A stretch of 64,000 nt of DNA from NCBI GenBank assembly GCA_025999455.1, contig AP024683.1, forward strand, positions 441,501 through 505,500. Reading direction: 5' to 3'. The position numbers and the translations under genes were made by a program. Below are positions 40,172-48,629 of this stretch, one piece after another. Every line of letters begins with the position of its first letter. Within the stretch, counting starts at the first letter, position 1. This DNA comes from Geminicoccaceae bacterium (GTDB taxonomy: Bacteria > Pseudomonadota > Alphaproteobacteria > Geminicoccales > Geminicoccaceae). The notes beneath the pieces are model-generated. The model was not told where the DNA came from and did no database searches. It was given only the letters and a program-made list of their open reading frames with translations.

Positions 40172-40211
40172 CGCTCTCTCCTCCGATCCGGGCTCGGCGC
40201 CCGCGAACGTC

Positions 40212-40457
40212 TCAAGCCATGCCGAGCGCGGCTTTGTAGAGCTCCAGGAGCTCCTCCTGCTCGCTCCGATCGTGCGGCTTCATGCGCCTCAGCCGCAAGA
40301 CCTGGCGCAGCGTCTTGACGTCGAAGCCCTCGGCCTTCGCCTCGGCGAACACCTCTTTGATCTGCTCCGCGACCTCACGTTTCTCGTCCTCGAGCCGCTC
40401 GATCTTCTCGACGATCTGCTTCAGTCGGTCGGCGGCGATACCCTGAACGTCGGCCAT
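40212..40457 (-). CDS. gapR: GapR-family (DUF2312) DNA-binding protein
   Basis: 81 residues. AADRLKQIVEKIERLEDEKREVAEQIKEVFAEAKAEGFDVKTLRQVLRLR is the coiled-coil signature of DUF2312. In Caulobacter GapR binds overtwisted DNA ahead of forks and RNA polymerase and supports topoisomerase action and chromosome replication. Length, charge pattern and C-terminal LLELYKAALGMA all fit. ATG follows GAGGGAGAGG. Two 9-base direct repeats lie in the upstream region. Consistent with an alphaproteobacterium that also has CtrA. Confidence 0.94.
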   Translation of the reverse strand: MADVQGIAADRLKQIVEKIERLEDEKREVAEQIKEVFAEAKAEGFDVKTLRQVLRLRRMKPHDRSEQEELLELYKAALGMA

Positions 40458-40676
40458 CCTCTCCCTCGTGCCGGTGAACGCGCCCGCGCTTCTAAGGCCG
40501 CGCCGCCGACCCCGCCAGGGGCGCGCGTTCCTCGCTTCTAAACTCGACGCGGCCGGCCGGCTCCGCTACCGTTCGTTCATGCGCGAGAGATCGCCTCCCG
40601 CAGCGAGACGGCCGCTGAGGCCTCCGGAGCCGACGGGCCGCGTTCGGGTGCCGTCGCCGAGGATCGGGCGTATTCC

Positions 40677-41054
40677 GTGACGAGCCTCGCGCGACGCACG
40701 TTACCGCTCCTGGTCCTCGCGTCGGTCGCTTGTGGCCCGGCGGCGGAGACGTCGCCACCCGGCGCATCCGCAGCGAACGCGTCCGAACCGGAGACGGAGG
40801 CGTGGGAACCAGACCCGACGCTGGGGCGGCAGATCGCCCTCGACCTTTGCGGCCGCTGCCACGCCCTCGAAGGCGAGGGACCCGGCCCGCACCCCGCGGC
40901 CCCGCCCCTTCCCGTCCTGGCCCGCCGGGTCTCCGCCGAGGCACTGTTGCCGCGCCTCGAGGAAGGCATCCGCGCTGTTCACCCGGACATGCCGGAAATC
41001 CGGCTCGCCCCGGCGGAGATCGACTCGTTCCTGGCGTTTTGGTCGAGCCTCTGA
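40677..41054 (+). CDS. Small exported c-type cytochrome
   Basis: 125 residues, GTG start. The N-terminus (LARRTLPLLVLASVACGPAAE) is a signal sequence; a Cys directly after the hydrophobic core could be a lipoprotein attachment site, but position -3 is Ser, so the lipobox is imperfect. After a Ser/Pro/Glu-rich linker comes one heme site, CGRCHALEG, near residue 60, and a distal Met in HPDMPEIRL near 105. It would act as a periplasmic one-electron carrier. The ribosome-binding site is poorly placed (GAGGA about 13 bases upstream). It converges with the DUF2267 gene. Confidence 0.85.
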   Translation: MTSLARRTLPLLVLASVACGPAAETSPPGASAANASEPETEAWEPDPTLGRQIALDLCGRCHALEGEGPGPHPAAPPLPVLARRVSAEALLPRLEEGIRAVHPDMPEIRLAPAEIDSFLAFWSSL

Positions 41055-41143
41055 AGACCCTTACGACCGCCGCGAAGACGGGCACGCCGGCTCCGGTCGG
41101 CCGGCTCGGCGCACGAACGAGATCGCCTCGCCCCGGATCCGCC

Positions 41144-41593
41144 TCACATCGCCGCGCGCCGGGCCCACTCCGGGAAGAGCCCGCGCAGCTCGGAGGGGAG
41201 TGCGTGGATGACCTTGCTCACCTGACCCGGATCCAACCGCGCCGACAGGACCTCGAGGACGACGCGTACGACGGCTTCGAGATCGGCGGGCCGCTCGCGC
41301 ACGAAGACCCGTCCGACCTTCTCCAGGAACTCGTCGAGATGGCGCTCGCGCGAGGGGGTCCCGGACGGATGCCATTCCTCGTAGTAGAACCCCCGCACGA
41401 GCATGGGCAGCTGCGCGCCCAGGTGCACGGCGAGCTCCGGCGGCAAGCGGTCGCGCAGCGCGTGCAAGGTGCCACGCAGGGCGAGGTAGGCGAAATGCCG
41501 ATCCTCGCTGCCGAGCCGTTCCTGGATCGCCTTGAGCCAGAGATTGGTCTGTTGAACCGTCGTGTCGAAAACGTCGAGTCCGGTCGCCGACAT
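41144..41593 (-). CDS. DUF2267 family protein
   Basis: 149 residues. The pattern VQQTNLWLKAIQERLG, AYLALRGTLHALRDRLPPELAVHLGAQLPMLVRGFYYEEWHP and LDPGQVSKVIHALPSELRGLFPE is typical of DUF2267, an all-helical family repeated twice. Molecular function unknown; relatives often sit with low-oxygen or stress genes. Here a perfect FNR-type box lies 55 bases upstream at a position expected for an activator. ATG follows AAGGAGGC. Confidence 0.88.
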   Translation of the reverse strand: MSATGLDVFDTTVQQTNLWLKAIQERLGSEDRHFAYLALRGTLHALRDRLPPELAVHLGAQLPMLVRGFYYEEWHPSGTPSRERHLDEFLEKVGRVFVRERPADLEAVVRVVLEVLSARLDPGQVSKVIHALPSELRGLFPEWARRAAM

Positions 41594-41647
41594 GGCCGCC
41601 TCCTTCCCTTACCCGGTCGAAGGTAGCGCAGCTCGTCCGCCCGGCTC

Positions 41648-41661
41648 TTGATCCAAATCAA
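41648..41661 (-). promoter_or_regulatory. FNR/FixK/Anr-type box upstream of the DUF2267 gene
   Basis: TTGATCCAAATCAA is a perfect TTGAT-N4-ATCAA palindrome. Its centre (41654.5) is about 61 bases upstream of the DUF2267 start codon. Activation from the usual -41.5 position would start transcription near 41613, leaving a 20-base leader. This predicts induction under oxygen limitation by an FNR/FixK-family protein that is not encoded in the window. Confidence 0.65.
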
Positions 41662-41744
41662 CCGGCTCCGACACACCCGCCCTGCGCGCCGCGGGCCCGC
41701 CGTCGCGGGAAGGGGGCCGGCACCCCTCGGCCGGCCCCGCGTGC

Positions 41745-42248
41745 TCACCAGCTCTCGTCACCCCCGTCCAAGGCAAACTCTTCCTCGCCGCCCTCCTCCG
41801 CCGGCTCGGCCGGTGGTGCCGCCGCCTCGGCCGGCGGGGCGAGGAGCGAGCCGAGGAGGGAGCCCAAGAGGAACCCGCCCGCGATCGCCGTCACGGTGCC
41901 GGCAGCTCCGCCCAAGAAGCCGCCCGGCTGCTGGAACATGCCGGGCCGGTAGCCGGGGGCGTGGGTCGGCGTCGGCGGCGGTGTGGTCCGCCCTCCGCCG
42001 AAGAGACCACCCAGGAAACCGCCGCCTCGCTGCTGCTCGAGGGCGTGCTCGAGCTCGCGGATCCGGTTCTGCGCCTCGGCTTGGGCGTGCTCCAGGAAGA
42101 ACGCCATCTGGGTGACGTAGTACTTGGTCTGCGGATGGCGCTCCATGAGCTCGTGGATCAGCTTTTCGGCTTCGGGGTCGCGCTCGCTCTGCAGCACGCG
42201 CAGGCGATCGAAGAACGCGACGATGGCATCACGGTCTTCGGGCGTCAT
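41745..42248 (-). CDS. DUF2076 family protein
   Basis: 167 residues. MTPEDRDAIVAFFDRLRVLQ, then DPEAEKLIHELMERHPQTKYYVTQM and FLEHAQAEAQNRIRELE are the helical N-terminal part typical of DUF2076. A Gly/Pro-rich middle (GGGFLGGLFGGGRTTPPPTPTHAP), a hydrophobic glycine-rich segment AGTVTAIAGGFLLGSLLGSLL (about 120-140) that could insert in a membrane, and an acidic tail follow. Function unknown. ATG 42248 follows GGGAGGT, so the longer frame to 42374 is rejected. Confidence 0.85.
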   Translation of the reverse strand: MTPEDRDAIVAFFDRLRVLQSERDPEAEKLIHELMERHPQTKYYVTQMAFFLEHAQAEAQNRIRELEHALEQQRGGGFLGGLFGGGRTTPPPTPTHAPGYRPGMFQQPGGFLGGAAGTVTAIAGGFLLGSLLGSLLAPPAEAAAPPAEPAEEGGEEEFALDGGDESW

Positions 42249-42332
42249 GCACACCTCCCGGCTCACTCGGACGCCGCGGAGGTGGGTCGACGGCGACCGG
42301 CGAGCAAGGCCGGGCTCTTTCCGGCGGCTGGT

Positions 42333-42360
42333 GCGAGGATGAAATTTTCGCCATCCTCGC
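42333..42360 (-). terminator. 9-bp hairpin after the hlyU-like gene
   Basis: GCGAGGATG (42333-42341) and CATCCTCGC (42352-42360) form a perfect stem with a 10-base loop, 10 bases past the HlyU-like stop on the minus strand. There is no T-run on either side, so it may be a Rho-assisted end or an operator for the DUF2076 gene. Confidence 0.4.
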
Positions 42361-42370
42361 CGGACCGGGC

Positions 42371-42658
42371 TCATCGGAACAAGCGGTCACCCTGCTCGTC
42401 GATGACCTGGCGGGCCTTCTGCACGGCGAACGCCTTGGCATCGTCCGGGCTCGCATGGGTGTCGGCCCGGATCAGCTCATGACGTTTCGGCCCGTCCGGG
42501 AAGTCCTTCTCGATGAGCGCACAGGTCAAGTACTGCCCACCTTGCGCGCGGACGAGGGGGAGGATCCGGTAGCCGCGATATTCCACCACCGAGGCCGGAT
42601 CGGGCTCGTCGGCCGCTCGGGCCCCACCGAACAGCCGCCGGAGGAAATCGAACGCCAC
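42371..42658 (-). CDS. HlyU-family protein
   Basis: 95 residues, GTG start with no clear ribosome-binding site. VEYRGYRILPLVRAQGGQYLTCALIEKDFPDG then HELIRADTHASPDDAKAFAVQKARQVIDEQGDRLF is the full HlyU domain (PF10115 type). The name comes from a Vibrio regulator of haemolysin, but that regulator is an ArsR-type protein and the function of this family in alphaproteobacteria is not established. It lies 17 bases after the DUF4332 gene on the same strand and is probably co-transcribed with it. Confidence 0.85.
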   Translation of the reverse strand: MAFDFLRRLFGGARAADEPDPASVVEYRGYRILPLVRAQGGQYLTCALIEKDFPDGPKRHELIRADTHASPDDAKAFAVQKARQVIDEQGDRLFR

Positions 42659-42675
42659 GGCCCGCGCGTCCGAGC

Positions 42676-43086
42676 TCAGTGCGAAAGCGCGGGCGGCAAG
42701 CTCTTCGCCTGCTCGATCCAGCGCGCGACCATCTTCTCCGCCGGCACCGCGCGCGTGAGCTTCCGCGCCGCGTTCACCTCGGCCATCTTGGCGGCCAGGT
42801 TAGCCGGAACGCGTTGCTTGAGCTCCTTCACCGTGTCGACCCCCGCGGCCTCGAGCAGCTCGGCATATTGCTTGCCCACCCCTTTGATACGCATCAAGTC
42901 GGCCATGTTGGCCCATTTCAAGAGCCGGGCCTCGTCGATCCCGGTGCTCTGCGCGAGCGCCTTCCGACCCTTGGAGTCGGCACAGGCCCGCAGCAGATCG
43001 GCCGTGGTCGCGATGTTGGCAGCTTGCAGTTTCGCTGCATAGGTGGGCCCGATACCTTCGATCTCGACGACCTTGTAATTCGCCAT
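42676..43086 (-). CDS. DUF4332 helix-hairpin-helix protein
   Basis: 136 residues. Two helix-hairpin-helix units are visible: VVEIEGIGPTYAAKLQAANIATTADLLRACAD near 6-37, and LMRIKGVGKQYAELLEAAGVDTVKELKQR near 63-91. This is the DUF4332 arrangement, similar to the non-specific DNA-binding HhH pairs of repair and topoisomerase proteins. The role is unknown. ATG 43086 begins the conserved sequence, and the very long frame upstream is a shadow of the transporter genes. It is divergent from the EamA transporter gene. Confidence 0.87.
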   Translation of the reverse strand: MANYKVVEIEGIGPTYAAKLQAANIATTADLLRACADSKGRKALAQSTGIDEARLLKWANMADLMRIKGVGKQYAELLEAAGVDTVKELKQRVPANLAAKMAEVNAARKLTRAVPAEKMVARWIEQAKSLPPALSH

Positions 43087-43182
43087 CGTATACCCCAAAC
43101 GTCGCCGATCGACGCTCCCTGCACGACCGTTCTTGCGACCGAAGTCGGCGCGACGCAAGGCAGGCATGCGGCGAGCGGGAGA

Positions 43183-44079
43183 GTGGCCGTTCGCACGACT
43201 TCGGATCACGAGGCCGACGCGCCGACCGGCATCCTCTTGGCGCTCGCCGCCTACGGCTCGTTCACGCTCATGGACGCGTCGATCAAGGTCCTGGGCGGCC
43301 GCTACCACGTGGTTCAGGTCGTCTTCTTCAACGCCCTCTTCGCGTTCGCGACGGTGACCGCGATCGCCGCCCTGCGCCGGCGCCTGGCCGGCACGCGCAG
43401 CCCCCAATGGCGGCTCCACCTCCTGCGCTGGGCGATCGGACTTCCGGGCGGCCTCGCGATCTTCTGGGCCTATCCGCGGATGCCGCTGGCCGACGTCTAC
43501 GCCATCCTCTTCGCGGCACCACTTTTCATGACGGCGCTCTCGGTCCCGGTCCTCGCCGAGCGGGTCGGCTGGCGGCGGTGGACGGCCGTGCTGACCGGCT
43601 TTCTCGGCATCCTCGTCATGCTCCGACCCGGATCGGGTCTGTTCGGTCCGGCGGCGCTCGCCGCCTTGTTCGGCGCGCTGGTGCACGCCTGCAACATGCT
43701 GTTGTTGCGCCGCATGCGCGGGATCGACCCGCCCGAAGCGTTCGGCATCTGGGGGAACGGCCTCACCCTGCTCGCGACGAGCGTGCTCCTCCCCTGGGTC
43801 TGGCGGACGCCGACCCCGGCCGATCTCGCTCTGCACGCCTTCGCGGGCGTCATCGCGGGTGGTGGCTTCCTCCTGTTGGTGCTGGCCCACGCCAAGGCCC
43901 CGGTCGCGGTCCTGGCCCCGTTCCAATACAGCCAGATGCTTTACGGCATCGTCCTCGGCGCGCTCCTGTTCGGGGATCTCCCCGAGCTCGAGACGCTCGC
44001 CGGGGCCGCGATCGTCGTCGCGAGCGGGCTCTACATCTTCCACCGCGAAGCCGTGCGCGGGCAGCGGCCGCGATCGTGA
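43183..44079 (+). CDS. EamA/DMT-family membrane transporter
   Basis: 298 residues with about ten hydrophobic helices in two EamA halves, for example GILLALAAYGSFTLMDASIKVLGG at the start, MPLADVYAILFAAPLFMTALSVPVLAERVGWRRW near 90-125 and APFQYSQMLYGIVLGALLFGD near 250. This is the drug/metabolite exporter superfamily; the substrate is unknown. Start GTG 43183 was chosen as the last start before the first helix; its ribosome-binding site is unconvincing. The stop overlaps the next transporter's start as GTGA. Confidence 0.87.
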   Translation: MAVRTTSDHEADAPTGILLALAAYGSFTLMDASIKVLGGRYHVVQVVFFNALFAFATVTAIAALRRRLAGTRSPQWRLHLLRWAIGLPGGLAIFWAYPRMPLADVYAILFAAPLFMTALSVPVLAERVGWRRWTAVLTGFLGILVMLRPGSGLFGPAALAALFGALVHACNMLLLRRMRGIDPPEAFGIWGNGLTLLATSVLLPWVWRTPTPADLALHAFAGVIAGGGFLLLVLAHAKAPVAVLAPFQYSQMLYGIVLGALLFGDLPELETLAGAAIVVASGLYIFHREAVRGQRPRS

Positions 44080-45290
44080 CCGAGGTATCCGAGGAGCAGG
44101 GTCGGGAAAGGAGCCGGCTCGGCGCCGTGCTCCTCCTCGCGATCGCGCAGCTCGTCTCCTGGGGCTCGCTCTATTACGCCTTCGCGCTCTTCATCGAGCC
44201 GCTCGAGCGCGAGCGGGGCTGGTCGCGGACCGAGGTGACGGGGGCCTTGACGGTCGGTCTCTTGGCGACCGCCGCGGCCTCGCCGCTGGCCGGCCGGCTG
44301 ATCGATCGGCTCGGCGGTCGCCTGCCGATGACGGGAGGCTCGCTTGCGGCGGCGCTCCTGCTCCTCGCTTGGTCGCGGGTGGAAGAGCTCCCGACCTTCT
44401 ACCTGGTCTGGGTCGGCCTCGGCGTGGCGATGGCGTTCGTCCTCTACGATGCCGTCTTCGCGCTCCTCGCCCGGACCCTCCTGCAGGGCTACCGCCGCGC
44501 CGTCACCGCGATCACCCTCGTCGCCGGCTTCGCGAGTACCGTCTTCTTCCCCCTCGTCCACCTCCTGATCGAGCATCTCGGCTGGCGCGGCGCCCTCGTG
44601 ACCCTCGCCGCGCTCAACTTGGTCGTCTGCGGCGCTGTCCACTTTTTCGTCCCGGCGCGCCTCGGCAGCCCCCTCGGTGGGCCCGGATCGGCGCCGCGGC
44701 CGGCGCCCACGACCGTCCGCGCCGCGGCGCGCGGCCGGCCGTTCTGGGGCATCCTCGTCGCCGTCGTGGCGAACGCCATGCTCTTTGCGGCTGTCACCTT
44801 CCATCTCGTGCCGCTCCTCGGCGAACGCGGCGTGCCGCTTCCGACGATCGTCGCGGCTGCCGCGCTCGTCGGCCCCGCGCAAGTGGGTGCGCGCGCGCTC
44901 CTGCTCGCTTCGGAGGGCCGCCTGTCGCTGCGCGCCTCGGCCCTCCTCGCCGCCACGCTTCCGCTCCTCGGCACCGCCGTCCTCGCCGCCGTGCGCCCCG
45001 GCTCTTTGCTGATCTGGCTGTTCCCGCTGCTCTACGGGGCCGGCAACGGCATGCTCACGATCGTGCGGGCGACGGCGATCGTCGAGCTCGTGAGCCGCAG
45101 CTCCTTCGGCGCGGTCAACGGCGCCATCGCCTTACCGGCGCTCGCCGGCACCGCCCTGGCACCGGTGGCGGCCGCCCATCTCTGGAAGGTCTCGGGTGGC
45201 TACGAGAGCGTGCTCGCCGCCCTACTCGGCCTCGCCGTCGCGACCTTGGCCGGTTTCTGGTGGGCGACCACGAAGGCTCGGCCTCGATGA
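44076..45290 (+). CDS. Major facilitator superfamily transporter
   Basis: 404 residues with about twelve hydrophobic helices. The loop motif GRLIDRLGGRLPM near 75-87 corresponds to the MFS motif A (GxLaDrxGrkp). FVLYDAVFALLARTLLQGYRRAVTAITLVAG near 115-145 and LYGAGNGMLTIVRATAIVELVS near 320 are typical of the MFS group often annotated as monocarboxylate-type or unknown-substrate transporters. GTG start overlaps the EamA stop by 4 bases, so the two transporters are co-translated. Confidence 0.88.
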   Translation: MTEVSEEQGRERSRLGAVLLLAIAQLVSWGSLYYAFALFIEPLERERGWSRTEVTGALTVGLLATAAASPLAGRLIDRLGGRLPMTGGSLAAALLLLAWSRVEELPTFYLVWVGLGVAMAFVLYDAVFALLARTLLQGYRRAVTAITLVAGFASTVFFPLVHLLIEHLGWRGALVTLAALNLVVCGAVHFFVPARLGSPLGGPGSAPRPAPTTVRAAARGRPFWGILVAVVANAMLFAAVTFHLVPLLGERGVPLPTIVAAAALVGPAQVGARALLLASEGRLSLRASALLAATLPLLGTAVLAAVRPGSLLIWLFPLLYGAGNGMLTIVRATAIVELVSRSSFGAVNGAIALPALAGTALAPVAAAHLWKVSGGYESVLAALLGLAVATLAGFWWATTKARPR

Positions 45291-45430
45291 TCGACCGGGG
45301 CGAGCGGCGCGCGGCCGCCCACCCCGGTTCCCGCCGCAGATCCGATCCGAAGCGTCACGCGCCAGGTAGGAAATCGCCGGGCCGATCCATCGCCGTGCAT
45401 CAATGGCCTCTTTCTGGCAAATCCGCGGCG

Positions 45431-45460
45431 GGCGGGCTGTGATCCGGGTCACAGCCCGCC
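45431..45460. promoter_or_regulatory. 12-bp inverted repeat containing a perfect TGTGA-N6-TCACA (CRP-type) site
   Basis: GGCGGGCTGTGA (45431-45442) pairs exactly with TCACAGCCCGCC (45449-45460) around TCCGGG. The inner part, TGTGA-N6-TCACA (45438-45453), equals the CRP consensus. It lies about 60 bases before the TTG start of the CelD-like gene and 140 bases after the MFS stop. It may be an operator for a CRP-family protein or a transcript-end hairpin; no T-run follows. Confidence 0.5.
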
Positions 45461-45513
45461 GTTCGGGATCGGGGCGCCGGCCGAGGTGGCGCCCGCTCGC
45501 GAGGGAGCAGCCG

Positions 45514-46803
45514 TTGGACTTCGAGGATCTCGGCGAGCTCGAAGCGGCGGACGACGTCCGGGCGCAGCGTCGGCCTTGGCGGCTCGAGATCGAGATCGGC
45601 CCGGCGCCGAGCCCGAGCGCGCTCGAGCCGGAGTGGCGTGCGCTCCTCGCCCGGTCGAACGCCTCGTTCTTTTTGTCGTGGCCCTGGATCGCGACCTGGC
45701 TCGAACGCCACGCGCCGACCGTTCGCCTCGCGCGCATCGCCCACGAGGGTCGAACGGTGGCGCTGGCGCTCCTCGGCGAGCGGAAACGTGGCTTGGGGCC
45801 GCTCGCGATCCGGAGCTCGTACCTCCACGCCACCGGCGATCGCGATGCCGACCGGATCGCCGTCGAATACAACGATGTCCTGGCGGCGCGCGGCTACGAG
45901 GCAGCGGCGCGGATCACCTTGCTCGATCGTCTGCTCTCCGGCCGAGGGCGGTCACGCGCCGCGATCCTGCCGATGGTCGGAGGCGAGATGGAAGCCGCGG
46001 CCGCGGCGGCAGGGTTCCGCTGCCGACGGCGGAGCGAGAGCCGCTGCGCGATCGTCGACCTCGAAGCCCTCCGCCGCTGGGGACGCGGCTATCTCCACCA
46101 GCTGAGTTCGAGCACGCGCGCCCAGATCCGCCGCGCGGCGCGGCTCTACGAGGCGCGTGGCCCGCTCCGGATCGAAGCGGCGCAGGATGCGGCCGAAGCC
46201 GTAGCCTGGCTCGAGCCCCTCGCCGCGCTGCACGAAGCCCGGTTCCGCGCCAAGGGGATCCGTGGAGCGTTCGGCGTGCCCGGCTTCGTCGAGTTCCACA
46301 GCACCCTCGTCGCCCGAGCTTGGGGGGAGGGAAGCGTCGAACTGCTTCGAGTCCGAGCCGGGGAGGAACCGATCGGCTATCTCTACAATTTCCTCTGGCG
46401 TGACTGGGTCGGCTATTACACGAGCGGGTTCGTCTACACCGACGACAATCGCTTGAAGCCGGGTCTCGTGGCGCATTGGCTCGCGATCGAGCGCCATCTC
46501 GCTGGTGCCGCCCGCGTCTACGACTTCATGGCCGGTGAAAGCCGCTACAAGGTGAGCTTGGCGGAACCGGGACCGGTGCTCTTCGATCTCGTGGTGGAAC
46601 CGGACGACCGGCTCGCGCGATGGGCCGAGCTCGCCCGCCGGGTCCGCGACCGGCTGCGCCGGGTCCTGCGGCGCTCGGCCGCGGGTGGTACGGCCCGGGT
46701 CGCTCGCCTTGTCGGCGGCCGGGTGAGCTGCTACCTGCCCGATCGTGCGGGTCGTGCACGCTTCGACCCGTTCGGTCGCCCCGAGGGCGACCTCCTCTCC
46801 TGA
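45514..46803 (+). CDS. CelD/BcsL-type GNAT-fold acyltransferase
   Basis: 429 residues from TTG 45514, which lies 6 bases after GAGGGAG; an ATG at 45403 would put the palindrome described above inside the coding region and adds Arg-rich sequence unlike the family. WRALLARSNASFFLSWPWIATWLE near 40-60 and the C-terminal acetyltransferase domain (LHEARFRAKGIRGAFG near 245, ELLRVRAGEEPIGYLYNFLWRDWVGYYTSGF near 275-305, YDFMAGESRYKVSL near 345) match the CelD-like family tied to exopolysaccharide or cell-envelope acylation. Substrate unknown. It is followed 21 bases later by the ferredoxin reductase gene. Confidence 0.83.
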   Translation: MDFEDLGELEAADDVRAQRRPWRLEIEIGPAPSPSALEPEWRALLARSNASFFLSWPWIATWLERHAPTVRLARIAHEGRTVALALLGERKRGLGPLAIRSSYLHATGDRDADRIAVEYNDVLAARGYEAAARITLLDRLLSGRGRSRAAILPMVGGEMEAAAAAAGFRCRRRSESRCAIVDLEALRRWGRGYLHQLSSSTRAQIRRAARLYEARGPLRIEAAQDAAEAVAWLEPLAALHEARFRAKGIRGAFGVPGFVEFHSTLVARAWGEGSVELLRVRAGEEPIGYLYNFLWRDWVGYYTSGFVYTDDNRLKPGLVAHWLAIERHLAGAARVYDFMAGESRYKVSLAEPGPVLFDLVVEPDDRLARWAELARRVRDRLRRVLRRSAAGGTARVARLVGGRVSCYLPDRAGRARFDPFGRPEGDLLS

Positions 46804-47856
<1,053 letters not shown>

Positions 47857-47857
47857 G

Positions 47858-48172
47858 ATGCCGACGATCCGCGTGATCGATCGTGAAGGTGTCACGCACG
47901 AGCTCGACGCGCCGGTCGGCTGGTCCGTGATGGAGGTCATCCGCGAAGCGGGCTTGCCGATCGAGGCGGCCTGCGGCGGCTGCTGCGCGTGCGCGACCTG
48001 TCACGTCTACGTCGATCCGGCGTGGGTCGGGAAGCTCGAGCCGCCGCATGCCGACGAGACGATGATGCTCGACGAGGCGTTCCAGGTCCGCGACGAGTCG
48101 CGCCTTTCCTGTCAGATCAAGGTCAAGCCCGAACTCGACGGGCTCACCGTCACGCTCGCCCCCGAGTTCTGA
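47858..48172 (+). CDS. Adrenodoxin-type [2Fe-2S] ferredoxin
   Basis: 104 residues. The cluster ligands are in CGGCCACATCHVYVDPAW (Cys-x5-Cys-x2-Cys pattern near 42-53) and LSCQIKV near 84-90. The general form is that of ISC-associated or P450-type vertebrate-like ferredoxins. With the FNR encoded one base upstream it makes a two-protein NADPH-to-acceptor chain. No isc genes or P450 lie nearby, so the acceptor is unknown. Its last 61 bases are overlapped on the other strand by the end of fliJ. Confidence 0.93.
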   Translation: MPTIRVIDREGVTHELDAPVGWSVMEVIREAGLPIEAACGGCCACATCHVYVDPAWVGKLEPPHADETMMLDEAFQVRDESRLSCQIKVKPELDGLTVTLAPEF

Positions 48173-48600
48173 GGCGAGCCGCTCGCAGCGTGGGCGAAGC
48201 GGAGCGTCGCGAGCTCGTCGAGCCGCCGGCGCTCGGCCTCGGCCGCCCGGGCCGCGAGGTCCGCGCGCGCCCTCTCCAAAAGGCGCTCCTGGCGGCGCTT
48301 CGCGGCGAGCTGCGCTTCGAGCGCGGCCACCGCCTGCTCGCGGCGCCGGGCCAGTGCCTCGATCTCGCGGCGAAGGGCCGCCTCGCGCTCCCGGGCAGCG
48401 GCGAGCCAGCGGCCGAGGGGCGCGGGTCCGCCCGGCAGCTCCCAACCGAAGGCGATGGCCGTCGGCAGCTCGGCCCGGAGCGCTGCGGCACCGGCGCCGA
48501 GCTCGGCGAGCCGGTCGTCGATCGCGGCGAGCTCGAGCCGGCAGCGATCGAGTTCGTCACGCGCGAGCCGGGCGAGGTTGGCGAGGGTTCGAAGACGCAT
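48112..48600 (-). CDS. fliJ: FliJ-like flagellar export chaperone
   Basis: 162 residues, mostly a long Ala/Arg/Leu/Glu-rich coiled coil (about 1-135), the pattern of FliJ, which sits in the FliI ATPase ring and helps deliver export substrates. Sequence identity alone is weak; the assignment rests on shape, length and the location 29 bases after fliI on the same strand. The last ~25 residues (GSPQNSGASVTVSPSSSG) are Ser-rich, unlike the rest, and are read antisense to the 3' end of the ferredoxin gene, so the gene's natural end may have been lost or extended. Confidence 0.7.
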   Translation of the reverse strand: MRLRTLANLARLARDELDRCRLELAAIDDRLAELGAGAAALRAELPTAIAFGWELPGGPAPLGRWLAAAREREAALRREIEALARRREQAVAALEAQLAAKRRQERLLERARADLAARAAEAERRRLDELATLRFAHAASGSPQNSGASVTVSPSSSGLTLI

Positions 48601-48629
48601 CGTCGCGCGCTCGTCGCTCGGGCCTCGTT

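Noticed and set aside
42371-42658. HlyU as a haemolysin regulator of the RTX-like protein
   Set aside because: The name link is misleading. This family differs from the Vibrio ArsR-type HlyU, and the gene is 12 kb away in an unrelated cluster.
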